From: Actinomycetota bacterium
Lineage (GTDB): Bacteria > Actinomycetota > Humimicrobiia > Humimicrobiales > Humimicrobiaceae
Direction: 5' to 3'
Assembly (NCBI GenBank): GCA_016783995.1
Contig: JADHVN010000025.1
Coordinates: 1-14,427 of the forward strand
Length of the DNA: 14,427 bases
Every line of letters begins with the position of its first letter. The first letter of the stretch is position 1. The notes beneath the pieces were generated by a model. The model was not told where the DNA came from and did no database searches. It saw only the letters and a list, made by a program, of their open reading frames with translations. This document shows, piece by piece, positions 1 to 6,327 of the stretch. The translations under genes were made by a program, and so were the position numbers.

Positions 1-441
1 CAGGGTTTTGTTATATTTCATGATATAGTAGCTGGAAACTTTAATATAGATCACGTCATTCTTACTCCCCATGGCATATTTACTGTTGAGACAAAAACAT
101 ACAGTAAACCTCCAAAAGGTGAGATTATCTGTAAAGATGAGAATATAATTGCCGGTAATATAAATTTAGGCAATAAAATAATTGTACAGGCAGAATCTGA
201 ATCAAAATGGCTGAAATCAATATTGAAAGAAAGTACTGGAAAAAATTATCATGTGATGCCTGTTATTGTATTTCCGGGCTGGTTTGTTAAACCAATGCCT
301 GAAAATTTAAAAAAACGAATATGGATATTAAACCCGAAAGCGTTGCCATCTTTTATTAATAATGAACTGATAACAATAAATGAAAGCGATATGCATCTAG
401 CAGCTTTTCATATTTCTAGATATATTCGAATGTACAATTAA
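1..441 (+). CDS. NERD-domain (nuclease-related) protein, C-terminal part, 5' end outside window
   Basis: The reading frame is open from base 1 to a TAA at 439-441, giving 146 residues with no start inside the window. Near the left edge it reads NIDHVILTPHGIFTVETKTY, the hallmark of the NERD domain: an Asp (residue 17), a buried strand, then a Glu-x-Lys pair (residues 30-32) as in PD-(D/E)xK-like nuclease folds. A second conserved-looking block, HVMPVIVFPGWFV, lies near residues 80-92. NERD proteins are often linked to DNA processing, mobile elements or defence, but the substrate of this one is unknown. Its last residues run directly into a fragment of another protein in the next frame (428-622), so the true C-terminus may have been lost or altered. 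Family assignment is fairly safe; biological role is not. Confidence 0.75.
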   Translation, partial: QGFVIFHDIVAGNFNIDHVILTPHGIFTVETKTYSKPPKGEIICKDENIIAGNINLGNKIIVQAESESKWLKSILKESTGKNYHVMPVIVFPGWFVKPMPENLKKRIWILNPKALPSFINNELITINESDMHLAAFHISRYIRMYN

Positions 442-622
442 AGTTTATTATAAGTCTGGTCCAAGTAAAGCGAAAGGATTAGAACCTAAAAACTCGGACG
501 GAAATGGAAACTGCACCTGGTCATGGAAAGTAGGAAGTAGAACCACTCCCGGTGATTGGAAAATTGTATTAACTGCTGAGGGAGTAGGACAGAAAGAAAC
601 TTATTTTACAGTAACGGAATAA
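428..622 (+). pseudogene. C-terminal fragment of a secreted/surface beta-sandwich-like protein, no start
   Basis: In frame 2 the DNA reads ECTIKVYYKSGPSKAKGL from 428, continues with a segment rich in Gly, Trp and Thr (SWKVGSRTTPGDW), and ends with a TAA at 620-622. This resembles the C-terminal Ig-like tail found on some secreted nuclease or surface proteins, in which an aggregate of beta strands ends in TVTE or similar. No usable start codon or ribosome site precedes it. The frame overlaps the last 14 bases of the NERD gene, so it looks like a leftover joined to that gene by a deletion or by a frameshift. A single-base shift near 425-440 would fuse the two into one protein. A pseudogene remnant is the simplest reading; a programmed or sequencing frameshift is the alternative. 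Confidence 0.5.
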
Positions 623-642
623 AAGATAGTAAGGTAATTTAA

Positions 643-894
643 TTGGCAAAAAAGATAGAAAAAAAAGATGGTGTTAGTTATATCTGCGAGAAATGTGGTA
701 ATGAGATGTTTAAATTTTTAGTAAAAGATAAGAATCTATTTACCGCTGATGATCCTTTTAAATACAGAAAATATTTAAATACATTAGATCCTAATGGACC
801 TTATTATACCTGTCAATTTTGTGGCACAATTCACAAAGGCTATTATACAAATGGTGGGTTAAATATTGATTTTAGATTACTAAACAAATTATAA
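643..894 (+). CDS. Small zinc-ribbon protein, 83 aa, function unknown
   Basis: The gene starts at TTG 643. The codon just before is a stop (TAA 640-642), so the frame cannot extend upstream, and AAGGTA at 631-636 is a plausible ribosome site. The protein has two CxxC pairs, CEKC near residues 15-18 and CQFC near residues 57-60, separated by about 40 residues. This is the layout of a treble-clef or zinc-ribbon knuckle binding one Zn ion. There is no signal peptide or membrane segment. Such small zinc ribbons can bind nucleic acid or partner proteins, but I do not recognise the family. It sits between degraded DNA and a candidate RNA gene, with no obvious operon partner. Confidence 0.6.
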   Translation: MAKKIEKKDGVSYICEKCGNEMFKFLVKDKNLFTADDPFKYRKYLNTLDPNGPYYTCQFCGTIHKGYYTNGGLNIDFRLLNKL

Positions 895-1036
895 GCGAAG
901 AAACGATTTTAAAATCAGATCTGGTATATATAAATGTATCCCACACCCATTTTCGTCGCTTCCAGGGACATTCTAGCGCTTTATATTTTAATGTTTTAGC
1001 CACCCAGTAAAAAATTGCTGAAAGAAAGAATTTTTC
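895..1036. other. Non-coding stretch, nothing firm
   Basis: No supported reading frame. There are small palindromes (TTTTAAAA and AGATCT near 908-925) and an imperfect inverted pair (GAAGAAACGA near 898, TCGTCGCTTC near 953, two mismatches). Short stretches translate without stops in one + frame, interrupted near 1000, which could be decayed coding DNA, but no family is recognisable. Confidence 0.3.
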
Positions 1037-1065
1037 TTGATGTGGTTTTACCTTTTTGCTATATT
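1037..1065 (+). promoter_or_regulatory. Candidate promoter for the 1072-1243 RNA unit
   Basis: TTGATG (1037-1042), a 17-bp spacer and TATATT (1060-1065) form a reasonable sigma-70-type promoter. A TGC immediately before the -10 gives an extended -10. Predicted transcription starts near 1072. No protein gene follows before the terminator at 1243, which is why it is read together with the RNA candidate. In AT-rich DNA such matches arise by chance, so the call rests on its position directly before the structured region. Confidence 0.4.
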
Positions 1066-1071
1066 TAAAAT

Positions 1072-1243
1072 TGCCCTTAGAGCAGAAGGCAACTTTCAGA
1101 AACTACTGAAATTTATAAACGAAAGAATGTAATAAGTAAGTTAAAGTCCTGAAAAATCCCTTAGAAAAGTTCTAAGGCAGGACCCCGAGATATTTAGTAA
1201 CCTAAAGCATGAGCCAGGGCAAAAGATAACTTGGGGTTTTTTT
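1072..1243 (+). ncRNA. Candidate structured small RNA of about 170 nt, no known family recognised
   Basis: Four stems follow one another in about 170 bases. (1) TTGCC-c-TT 1071-1078 with AAGGCAA 1086-1092, one bulged C. (2) TTTCAG 1094-1099 with CTGAAA 1106-1111. (3) CCTTAGAA 1159-1166 with TTCTAAGG 1170-1177, enclosed by GTCCTG 1146-1151 with CAGGAC 1178-1183 and a 7-nt bulge. (4) CCCGAG 1184-1189 with CTTGGG 1230-1235, including one G-T pair and extended by three more pairs past an A-A mismatch, followed by T7. TTGCCC (1071-1076) could instead pair long-range with GGGCAA (1217-1222), allowing a switch. A promoter lies just upstream and no reading frame explains the pairing. It could be a free small RNA, a regulatory leader ending in a terminator, or a palindromic interspersed repeat. 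I could not match it to 6S RNA, SRP RNA, tmRNA or a riboswitch I know. Confidence 0.45.
1183..1243 (+). terminator. Intrinsic terminator closing the RNA unit
   Basis: CCCCGAG (1183-1189) pairs with CTTGGGG (1230-1236) including one G-T pair, and is directly followed by seven T residues (1237-1243). The long interior holds a small hairpin (TTTAG 1193-1197 / CTAAA 1202-1206). It separates the upstream RNA unit from the brnTA promoter 38 bp downstream. Confidence 0.5.
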
Positions 1244-1280
1244 AAAAGAAGCTTTATTAAAATAAAGGCATGTAAACTTA

Positions 1281-1310
1281 TTGACAAATGTATATTATCA
1301 TGATATACAT
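1281..1310 (+). promoter_or_regulatory. brnTA promoter with overlapping 8-bp inverted-repeat operator
   Basis: A perfect TTGACA -35 (1281-1286), a 17-bp spacer and TATACA (1304-1309) preceded by TGA form a strong extended -10 promoter. The perfect inverted repeat ATGTATAT (1288-1295) / ATATACAT (1303-1310) has a 7-bp spacer and a smaller palindrome ATCATGAT (1297-1304) at its centre. Its right arm covers the -10 box, so a bound repressor would block RNA polymerase. Brn-type antitoxins are known to repress their own operon through the ribbon-helix-helix domain; binding to this exact site is inferred. Confidence 0.75.
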
Positions 1311-1318
1311 ATGCAAGT

Positions 1319-1633
1319 ATGGATATTTCTAAGAAGCTTATTAATTGTATCGGTTTCCATTGGGACAAAGCTAATGCAGAAAAGAACTGGCTAAAACATA
1401 GCGTTACTCCTTCTGAGTGCGAACAAATATTTTTTAATGTCCCTTTGATTGTTGCCGATGATGAAAAGCATTCACAAGGAGAAGACAGATATTATGCTCT
1501 TGGGAAAACCGATAAGGATAGGTGGCTTTTTATTGTTTTTACAATTCGAAAAAATCATATAAGGGTTATATCAGCACGAAATATGAATAAAAAAGAAAGG
1601 CAGGTTTATAATAATTATGAAAAAGATTCTTAA
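1319..1633 (+). CDS. brnT: BrnT family toxin of a type II toxin-antitoxin system
   Basis: BrnT toxins are small RelE-fold ribonucleases that stop translation until neutralised by BrnA. The 104-residue protein shows the family pattern in order. FHWDKANAEKNWLKH is near residues 13-27, an acidic/polar centre VADDEKHSQGEDRYYALG near 46-63, a strand with WLFIVFTIR near 68-77, and the C-terminal IRVISARNMNKKERQVY near 81-97. The ISAR motif and following basic helix are typical of the active region. Length matches the family (about 90-105 aa). ATG 1319 is the only reasonable start; it lies only about 3 bases after the predicted transcription start, with no ribosome site, so the mRNA is probably leaderless. 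The toxin comes first and overlaps the antitoxin by 17 bp, the usual Brn order. Catalytic activity is inferred. Confidence 0.88.
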   Translation: MDISKKLINCIGFHWDKANAEKNWLKHSVTPSECEQIFFNVPLIVADDEKHSQGEDRYYALGKTDKDRWLFIVFTIRKNHIRVISARNMNKKERQVYNNYEKDS

Positions 1634-1880
1634 TTTTAAAAATGAAGATAAGGAGAGGGAGTTTTGGGCAGAAGCTGATTCTTCAGAGTATATTGATTGG
1701 AAAAAAGCAAAAAAATTTGTTCTTCCTAATTTAAAACCTTCTGTTAAAACCATATCTCTTAGAATTCCGCAGTCCATGCTTGAAGAAATAAAACTTCTGG
1801 CAAACAAGCATGATGTCCCCTATCAATCATTGATGAAAATTTTTCTGTCTGAAAGAATAGATAAGGAATTAAGTGCATAA
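1617..1880 (+). CDS. brnA: BrnA/CopG-type antitoxin with C-terminal ribbon-helix-helix domain
   Basis: This 87-residue protein is the partner of the BrnT toxin encoded just upstream, whose 3' end it overlaps by 17 bp, so the two are translationally linked. The N-terminal half carries the toxin-binding pattern seen in this family (FKNEDKEREFWAEADSSEYI, residues 7-26, then a WKKAK block). The C-terminal half, about residues 43-83, reads VKTISLRIPQSMLEEIKLLA followed by a second helix with the P-Y-Q-S-L-M-K signature. This is a ribbon-helix-helix DNA-binding domain placed at the C-terminus. The inverted repeat over the brnT promoter is the expected target. ATG 1617 agrees with the domain boundary; a purine-rich stretch at 1597-1604 may serve as a poor ribosome site. 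Confidence 0.87.
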   Translation: MKKILNFKNEDKEREFWAEADSSEYIDWKKAKKFVLPNLKPSVKTISLRIPQSMLEEIKLLANKHDVPYQSLMKIFLSERIDKELSA

Positions 1881-1918
1881 AGGAAGTCTTGGCGGATTAC
1901 CTTGGGATATATGAATTT

Positions 1919-1968
1919 AAAAGGGATAGGCCCCACCCAGGGCACTGTCTGTTGCAGATTCCTTTTTA
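1919..1968 (+). terminator. Probable terminator of the brnTA operon
   Basis: AAAAGGGAT (1919-1927) pairs with ATTCCTTTT (1958-1966) with one G-T pair. An inner GCCC (1930-1933) / GGGC (1940-1943) hairpin and a short T-rich tail complete it. It lies 38 bp after the brnA stop. The loop is large and the T-run partly paired, so efficiency is uncertain. Confidence 0.4.
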
Positions 1969-2048
1969 TAAAATTTAAAATATTAAAAAATCTGTAAATC
2001 AAAAATCTATTCAATTTTTGTGAAATAGTACGCAATTTATCCCACCCC

Positions 2049-2096
2049 TTGAAAACCCTGCGATATACTATGTATAATGTAGATTATACATAGTAT
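2049..2096 (+). promoter_or_regulatory. Strong promoter overlapped by a perfect 14-bp palindrome, orphan operator
   Basis: TTGAAA (2049-2054), an 18-bp spacer and a consensus TATAAT (2073-2078) form a promoter. The -10 box lies inside a perfect inverted repeat with arms ATACTATGTATAAT (2065-2078) and ATTATACATAGTAT (2083-2096) around a GTAG centre. The core half-sites ATGTATA / TATACAT are the same as in the brnTA operator (outer spans 22 and 23 bp). Only a 36-codon frame follows, so the regulated gene appears to have been lost. Confidence 0.55.
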
Positions 2097-2106
2097 TAAC
2101 TAAAAA

Positions 2107-2217
2107 ATGCTAATAATGAGTAAAAATAAACTTACTGTAACTTTAGAGCTGGCTTGTTCGCTGGTCTCTGATCAACCTCCCAAAGTTCTAAACACTATGG
2201 ATTTGGCCTCAATTTGA
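2107..2217 (+). pseudogene. 36-codon remnant behind the orphan promoter
   Basis: ATG 2107, with a second ATG at 2116, opens a short frame reading MLIMSKNKLTVTLELACSL, ending at TGA 2215-2217. It lies 20-30 bp after the predicted transcription start of the palindromic promoter, where a regulator or antitoxin gene would be expected. The first dozen residues look like a normal protein N-terminus, while the rest does not, and the base composition becomes less AT-rich, suggesting that a gene was cut here and joined to unrelated DNA. No family can be named, and it may not be translated. Confidence 0.3.
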
Positions 2218-2356
2218 TGATCTGCCCCCAGAGTCCTCCCGGAAGGGCTCAACCCTATACTGATACCAAAATCAAGCTACAGCTTGTACCCATTGCTAAA
2301 ATGGGGCATATAGCACCCAAAGCGGCTCTGCTCCTTTAATTTAAATACAATAATAT

Positions 2357-2463
2357 TTCCAAAATCCGTTGCTTTTTTATAATTGTTTCTATTTTTAGAC
2401 TCTTAAATTAAAGCTTTATCTCTTCCAAAATCCGTTACCTGCTTTGGAGACAGAATTCGTTAC
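2357..2463. repeat. Three short direct repeats, possible insertion-sequence end
   Basis: TTCCAAAATCCGTTGC (2357-2372) and TTCCAAAATCCGTTAC (2423-2438) match at 15 of 16 bases. A third diverged copy is ACAGAATTCGTTAC (2450-2463). The first and third copies are followed by T-rich runs (TTTTTTAT or TTTTTAT). Multiple copies of a short terminal repeat at one end are seen in some insertion-sequence families such as IS21, but no transposase gene is present, so this is at most a remnant. Confidence 0.4.
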
Positions 2464-2466
2464 TTT

Positions 2467-2593
2467 TTATAGTTTTACCCTTGAACTAGTAGGACTAAAA
2501 TCATAATAAATTTTCTCATCAAACCATGCACCACCACTATCTACATCACCCTGGCAAATATTGACGTGGAAAACGGAATGAAATCCTTTAAAG
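2467..2593 (-). pseudogene. Possible decayed coding fragment, minus strand, C-terminal
   Basis: On the minus strand the frame from 2593 down to TAA at 2467-2469 is open for about 41 residues and reads ICQGDVDSGGAWFDEKIYYD in its middle. This has the mixed composition of real protein, unlike the low-complexity frames around it. It has no start, and lies directly next to the direct repeats, so it could be the tail of a gene carried by, or cut by, a mobile element. I do not recognise the family, and chance is possible at this length. Confidence 0.22.
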
Positions 2594-2600
2594 GGTTTTT
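2581..2600 (+). terminator. Weak terminator-like hairpin before the rpsB promoter
   Basis: AAATCC (2581-2586) pairs with GGGTTT (2593-2598) with one T-G pair, with TTTAAA as loop, ending in a short T-run partly used in the stem. It would insulate the rpsB operon from upstream transcription, but it is weak. Confidence 0.25.
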
Positions 2601-2676
2601 ATAAATTACTTTTTAGTGTTAAAATTTTCCTAATAGGTTAAATAAATAAAAAAATAATTAAGGCTAGCATTTATTA

Positions 2677-2705
2677 TTGATTATTTGATGAAAGATATGT
2701 ATTAT
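2677..2705 (+). promoter_or_regulatory. Promoter of the rpsB operon
   Basis: TTGATT (2677-2682), a 17-bp spacer and TATTAT (2700-2705) give a good sigma-70-type promoter. Transcription would start near 2712, leaving a leader of about 100 nt that contains the rpsB hairpin. It is the best promoter match in the last 130 bp before rpsB. Confidence 0.6.
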
Positions 2706-2732
2706 GCTAGACTTGAACGTTGAAATTACGCA

Positions 2733-2779
2733 CACCACTTACAGCATTATGGTGAACAAATATAATGGTTAAAGTGGTG
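2733..2779 (+). promoter_or_regulatory. Long two-part hairpin in the rpsB 5' leader, candidate S2-binding leader
   Basis: CACCACTT (2733-2740) pairs perfectly with AAGTGGTG (2772-2779). Above a symmetric 4 x 4 internal loop, CATTAT (2745-2750) pairs with ATAATG (2762-2767), closed by an 11-nt loop. No T-run follows, so it is not a terminator. It ends 33 bases before the rpsB start. Feedback by S2 on the rpsB-tsf mRNA leader is established in E. coli; that this hairpin does the same here is inferred from position and structure. Confidence 0.5.
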
Positions 2780-2812
2780 GAGGAAAAACCATAAGAATAG
2801 GGAGGTATTATT

Positions 2813-3601
2813 TTGGATATTGTAACTATGAAGCAGCTCCTGGAGGTAGGGGTTCATTTTGGTCATCAGACTAAAAAGTGGAACCCTAAGATGAAGAAAT
2901 ATATATATACAGATAAAAATGGTATATATATAATTAACCTCCAGGAAACACAGAGGCTTCTAATTGAAGCGTATGAATTTATTGAAAAAGTTGCGAATGA
3001 GGGCGGGATTATATTGTTTGTAGGTACAAAAAAACAAACCCAGGATATAATCGAATCTCATGCCACCGAATGTGGAATGCCCTATGTTAAGAACAGGTGG
3101 CTGGGAGGCACTCTTACTAATTTTGAAACTATAAGTAAGAGAACAAAAAGAATTGATGAAATAGAAGAGATGGAAAAGTCAGGTATTTTTGAAAAGTTAC
3201 CCAAAAAGGAGGTTCTGGGAATAAAGAAAGAGTATGAAAAGCTTCTATTCAATATCGGAGGTATAAGAAATATGAAAAAACTCCCCGATGTTCTTTATGC
3301 TATTGATCCTAATAAAGAGATGATTGCTGTAAGAGAAGCAAGTAAGCTGGGAATACCTATTGTAGCTATAACAGATACAAATTGTGACCCTGATATTATT
3401 GATTATGTTATTCCGGGTAATGATGATGCGATCCGTTCCTGTAATCTGGTAACCAGTGTCATATGTGATGCTGTAAAAAAAGGAAAAGAGCAGAAAGTTA
3501 AGTTAGAGGAAAGCCCTGAGGAAAAAGAAGCAAAAAAGCTAGAAGAAGAAAAAACTGAAGGCGATTTAGAAGATTTACCTGAAGATAATATATGGGTTTA
3601 A
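2813..3601 (+). CDS. rpsB: 30S ribosomal protein S2
   Basis: S2 binds the 30S subunit between head and body near the mRNA exit channel and helps recruit S1. The 262-residue protein begins [20 protein letters not shown], has the conserved [21 protein letters not shown] block (residues 23-43), FVGTKKQ (65-71), the [10 protein letters not shown] signature (residues 95-104), and the DP...A..EA..LGIP segment with TDTNCDP around 190. The C-terminal tail after about residue 225 is very acidic and lysine-rich, as in many S2 proteins. Start is TTG 2813: GGAGG at 2801-2805 lies 7 bases upstream, whereas the internal ATG 2828 would lose residues found in homologues. It heads the operon; tsf follows 18 bp later. 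Confidence 0.97.
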   Translation: MDIVTMKQLLEVGVHFGHQTKKWNPKMKKYIYTDKNGIYIINLQETQRLLIEAYEFIEKVANEGGIILFVGTKKQTQDIIESHATECGMPYVKNRWLGGTLTNFETISKRTKRIDEIEEMEKSGIFEKLPKKEVLGIKKEYEKLLFNIGGIRNMKKLPDVLYAIDPNKEMIAVREASKLGIPIVAITDTNCDPDIIDYVIPGNDDAIRSCNLVTSVICDAVKKGKEQKVKLEESPEEKEAKKLEEEKTEGDLEDLPEDNIWV

Positions 3602-3619
3602 AGATTGTAGGAAGGAATA

Positions 3620-4216
3620 ATGGAAATCAAAGCTGAACTGGTAAAAGAATTACGGGAAAAAAGCAGCGCTGGTATGATGGATTGTAAGAAAGCTCTAGTT
3701 GAGAGCAATGGAGATATAAAGAAAGCAGAGGAGATATTAAAAGAAAAGGGACTGGCGAAAGCTTCCAAAAAAGCTTTCAGGGCTACTAAAGAAGGTATAA
3801 TTGATAGCTATATACATATAGGCTCTAAGATTGGTGTAATGCTCGAAGTCAATTGTGAAACTGATTTTGTAGCCAGAAATGAAATGTTCAAGAATTTTGT
3901 ACATGATATTGCACTTCATATTACGGCAGCAGCGCCGTTATATGTTTCAAAGGAGGATGTACCTCAAGAGGTGCTGGATAAAGAGAAAGAACTTTACAGG
4001 AAGCAAGCCTTAAATGAAGGTAAACCTGAAAAAATTATAGACAAGATTGCTGAAGGTAAACTTAAGAAATATTATGAAGAAAATTGCCTGCTGGAACAGC
4101 TGTTTGTAAAAGATAATGATGTAAAGATTGGAGACTTATTAAAACAGCATATAGCAAAAATGGGTGAAAATATAGTGATTAAAAGGTTTGAAAGATATAT
4201 CCTTGGAGAAGAATAA
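3620..4216 (+). CDS. tsf: Elongation factor Ts
   Basis: EF-Ts regenerates EF-Tu-GTP by displacing GDP. The 198-residue protein opens with an N-terminal UBA-like domain ([21 protein letters not shown], residues 5-25), followed by [14 protein letters not shown]. The catalytic core includes [10 protein letters not shown] around residues 78-87, with the Thr-Asp-Phe-Val motif (81-84) that inserts into EF-Tu near its Mg site. At 198 aa it is the short single-core form known from Thermus-type EF-Ts rather than the ~280-residue E. coli form. ATG 3620 is preceded by AGGAAGGA (3609-3616). It follows rpsB by 18 bp, the classic pairing. Confidence 0.97.
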   Translation: MEIKAELVKELREKSSAGMMDCKKALVESNGDIKKAEEILKEKGLAKASKKAFRATKEGIIDSYIHIGSKIGVMLEVNCETDFVARNEMFKNFVHDIALHITAAAPLYVSKEDVPQEVLDKEKELYRKQALNEGKPEKIIDKIAEGKLKKYYEENCLLEQLFVKDNDVKIGDLLKQHIAKMGENIVIKRFERYILGEE

Positions 4217-4245
4217 TAAGTAATTTCTAATATTTTTTTGCTTAA

Positions 4246-4986
<741 letters not shown>

Positions 4987-4989
4987 AAA

Positions 4990-5547
4990 ATGAAAGATGC
5001 ACTACTGGTTGATGTGAAAAAAAGAATGCATCAATCCCTGGAAAGAACTCAACATGAATTTAATACTATTAGAACAGGAAGAGCGTCCGTGTCTTTACTG
5101 GATAATATTTATATTGACTATTATGGCAGTAAAACTTTATTGAAACATATGTCTAATGTCAGTATACCTGAACCGAGAGTTATTCTAATTTCACCTTACG
5201 AGCCAAAATTTCTGAAGGAGATTGAAACTCAAATATCCAAATCCGATCTGGGTATTAATCCATCAAATAACGGAAAAGTTATCCGGCTGAATGTTCCTCC
5301 CTTAAATGAGGAAAGAAGAAAAGAATTAGTCAAATTAGTTAGGAAGATTGCCGAAGATGGGAGAATAGCAATTAGAAATATCAGAAGAGAAATAAATGAT
5401 GAATTTAAAAAATTGGAAAGTGTAAGCAAGATAACTGAAGACGATCTGATAAATTCTCAAAAGGAAGTTCAGGAAATTACTGATGAATTTATAGAGAAGA
5501 TTGATGATTCTTTATCCCAGAAAGAAAAAGAAATTATGGAAGTGTAG
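4990..5547 (+). CDS. frr: Ribosome recycling factor
   Basis: RRF, with EF-G, splits the post-termination ribosome. The 185-residue length is the norm. Recognisable blocks are FNTIRTGRASVSLLDNI (residues 24-40), ISPYEPKFLKEIE, LGINPSNNGKVIRLNVPPLNEERRKEL (about 89-115) and the C-terminal three-helix bundle segment IAIRNIRREINDEFKKL. ATG 4990 has AAAGGAG at 4977-4983, overlapping the pyrH end, and the two genes are only 3 bp apart, so translation is likely coupled. Confidence 0.97.
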   Translation: MKDALLVDVKKRMHQSLERTQHEFNTIRTGRASVSLLDNIYIDYYGSKTLLKHMSNVSIPEPRVILISPYEPKFLKEIETQISKSDLGINPSNNGKVIRLNVPPLNEERRKELVKLVRKIAEDGRIAIRNIRREINDEFKKLESVSKITEDDLINSQKEVQEITDEFIEKIDDSLSQKEKEIMEV

Positions 5548-5559
5548 GTAGGAAGTACT

Positions 5560-6321
5560 TTGAGTTTAATTTCTTCTATTTTTTCTTCTATAAGAGTTCC
5601 TACCGTAAAAGAGCTAAAAAAAAATAGTATTCCAGAGCATGTGGCTATTATTATGGATGGAAATGGCAGGTGGGCTGTAAAAAGAAAATTACCACGGTCT
5701 GCCGGTCATAAGGCTGGTGTTGAAGCTCTCAGGGATATTATAGAAATATGTATAGAATTGGGAATAAAGTTCTTAACCGTATATTCATTTTCAAGTGAAA
5801 ACTGGCAAAGACCAAAAGACGAGGTCAATTTTTTATTAAATCTATTTCTGGAATCATTAAAAGAGGAATTGGGAGCCTTGAACAAAAACGGTGTAAGAGT
5901 ATTCTTGATAGGTGATAGAAAGTTAATTCCTTATAAAATACTGGAAGCTTTTGAAAATGCAGAAAAGCAAACTGCAAATAATACTAAGCTTTTCTTCAGT
6001 ATTGCTTTTAATTACGGTTCCAGACAGGAAATTATAGATGCGGCCAGGAAGATACATAAAGCAGCTGAAAGAAATGACATAGACATTGAAAAATTGGATG
6101 AAAAAACATTCTCAGATTATTTATTTACGAAAGAATGCCCTGATCCTGATTTTTTAATCAGAACCGGCGGTGAATATAGAGTGAGTAATTTCCTGCTGTG
6201 GCAAATCGCATACTGCGAATTTTATTTTGTAAAAAAGCTCTGGCCAGATTTCAAAAGGAAAAATTTCCTGAAGGCAATTTATTATTATCAGCAGCGGAGT
6301 AGAAGATTTGGCAGGTTGTGA
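5560..6321 (+). CDS. uppS: Undecaprenyl diphosphate synthase (cis-prenyltransferase)
   Basis: UppS adds isoprene units in cis to farnesyl diphosphate to make the C55 lipid carrier for peptidoglycan and other wall polymers. The 253-residue protein has HVAIIMDGNGRWAVKRKL (residues 27-44) with catalytic Asp33, followed by SAGHKAG (47-53), the SFSSENWQRP block (about 77-86) and PDPDFLIRTGGEYRVSNF near the C-terminus, which binds isopentenyl diphosphate. The final KKLWPDF plus the YYYQQRSRRFGRL tail is typical. The start is TTG 5560 with AGGAAG at 5550-5555. The next gene is rseP 6 bp downstream; cdsA and dxr, which are common here, are absent. Confidence 0.96.
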   Translation: MSLISSIFSSIRVPTVKELKKNSIPEHVAIIMDGNGRWAVKRKLPRSAGHKAGVEALRDIIEICIELGIKFLTVYSFSSENWQRPKDEVNFLLNLFLESLKEELGALNKNGVRVFLIGDRKLIPYKILEAFENAEKQTANNTKLFFSIAFNYGSRQEIIDAARKIHKAAERNDIDIEKLDEKTFSDYLFTKECPDPDFLIRTGGEYRVSNFLLWQIAYCEFYFVKKLWPDFKRKNFLKAIYYYQQRSRRFGRL

Positions 6322-6327
6322 TTTCTT

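Larger units (their letters stand above)
1970..2660. other. Region of about 690 bp without an intact gene; decayed mobile or accessory DNA
   Basis: No frame of useful length or recognisable family crosses this stretch. It contains a strong promoter with a palindrome (2049-2096), a 36-codon remnant (2107-2217), a less AT-rich patch (about 2140-2340) with a CCCATT/AATGGG hairpin (2289-2305), three short direct repeats (2357-2463), a possible minus-strand coding remnant (2467-2593) and a weak terminator (2581-2600). The mix is typical of an insertion-sequence graveyard or a deleted toxin-antitoxin or regulator locus. Confidence 0.45.

Noticed and set aside
1195..1243. Cyclic-di-GMP riboswitch
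   Set aside because: A CAGGGCAAAA stretch recalls part of the GEMM core, but the second conserved arm and the tetraloop receptor are missing and the order of stems differs.
1141..1368. Minus-strand frame of 75 codons across the structured RNA and the brnTA promoter
   Set aside because: It reads through the palindromes, the brnTA promoter and the start of brnT, and has no ribosome site or family resemblance; the pairing and promoter explain the bases better.
1823..2035. Minus-strand frame of 70 codons over the end of brnA
   Set aside because: It overlaps the antitoxin C-terminus and the terminator-like hairpin, and shows low-complexity Phe/Ile/Leu composition typical of AT-rich antisense frames.
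938..2060. Similarity between TATCCCACACCC near 938 and TATCCCACCCC near 2038 as a dispersed repeat
   Set aside because: The match is about 11 bases with a gap and does not extend; not enough to call a repeat.
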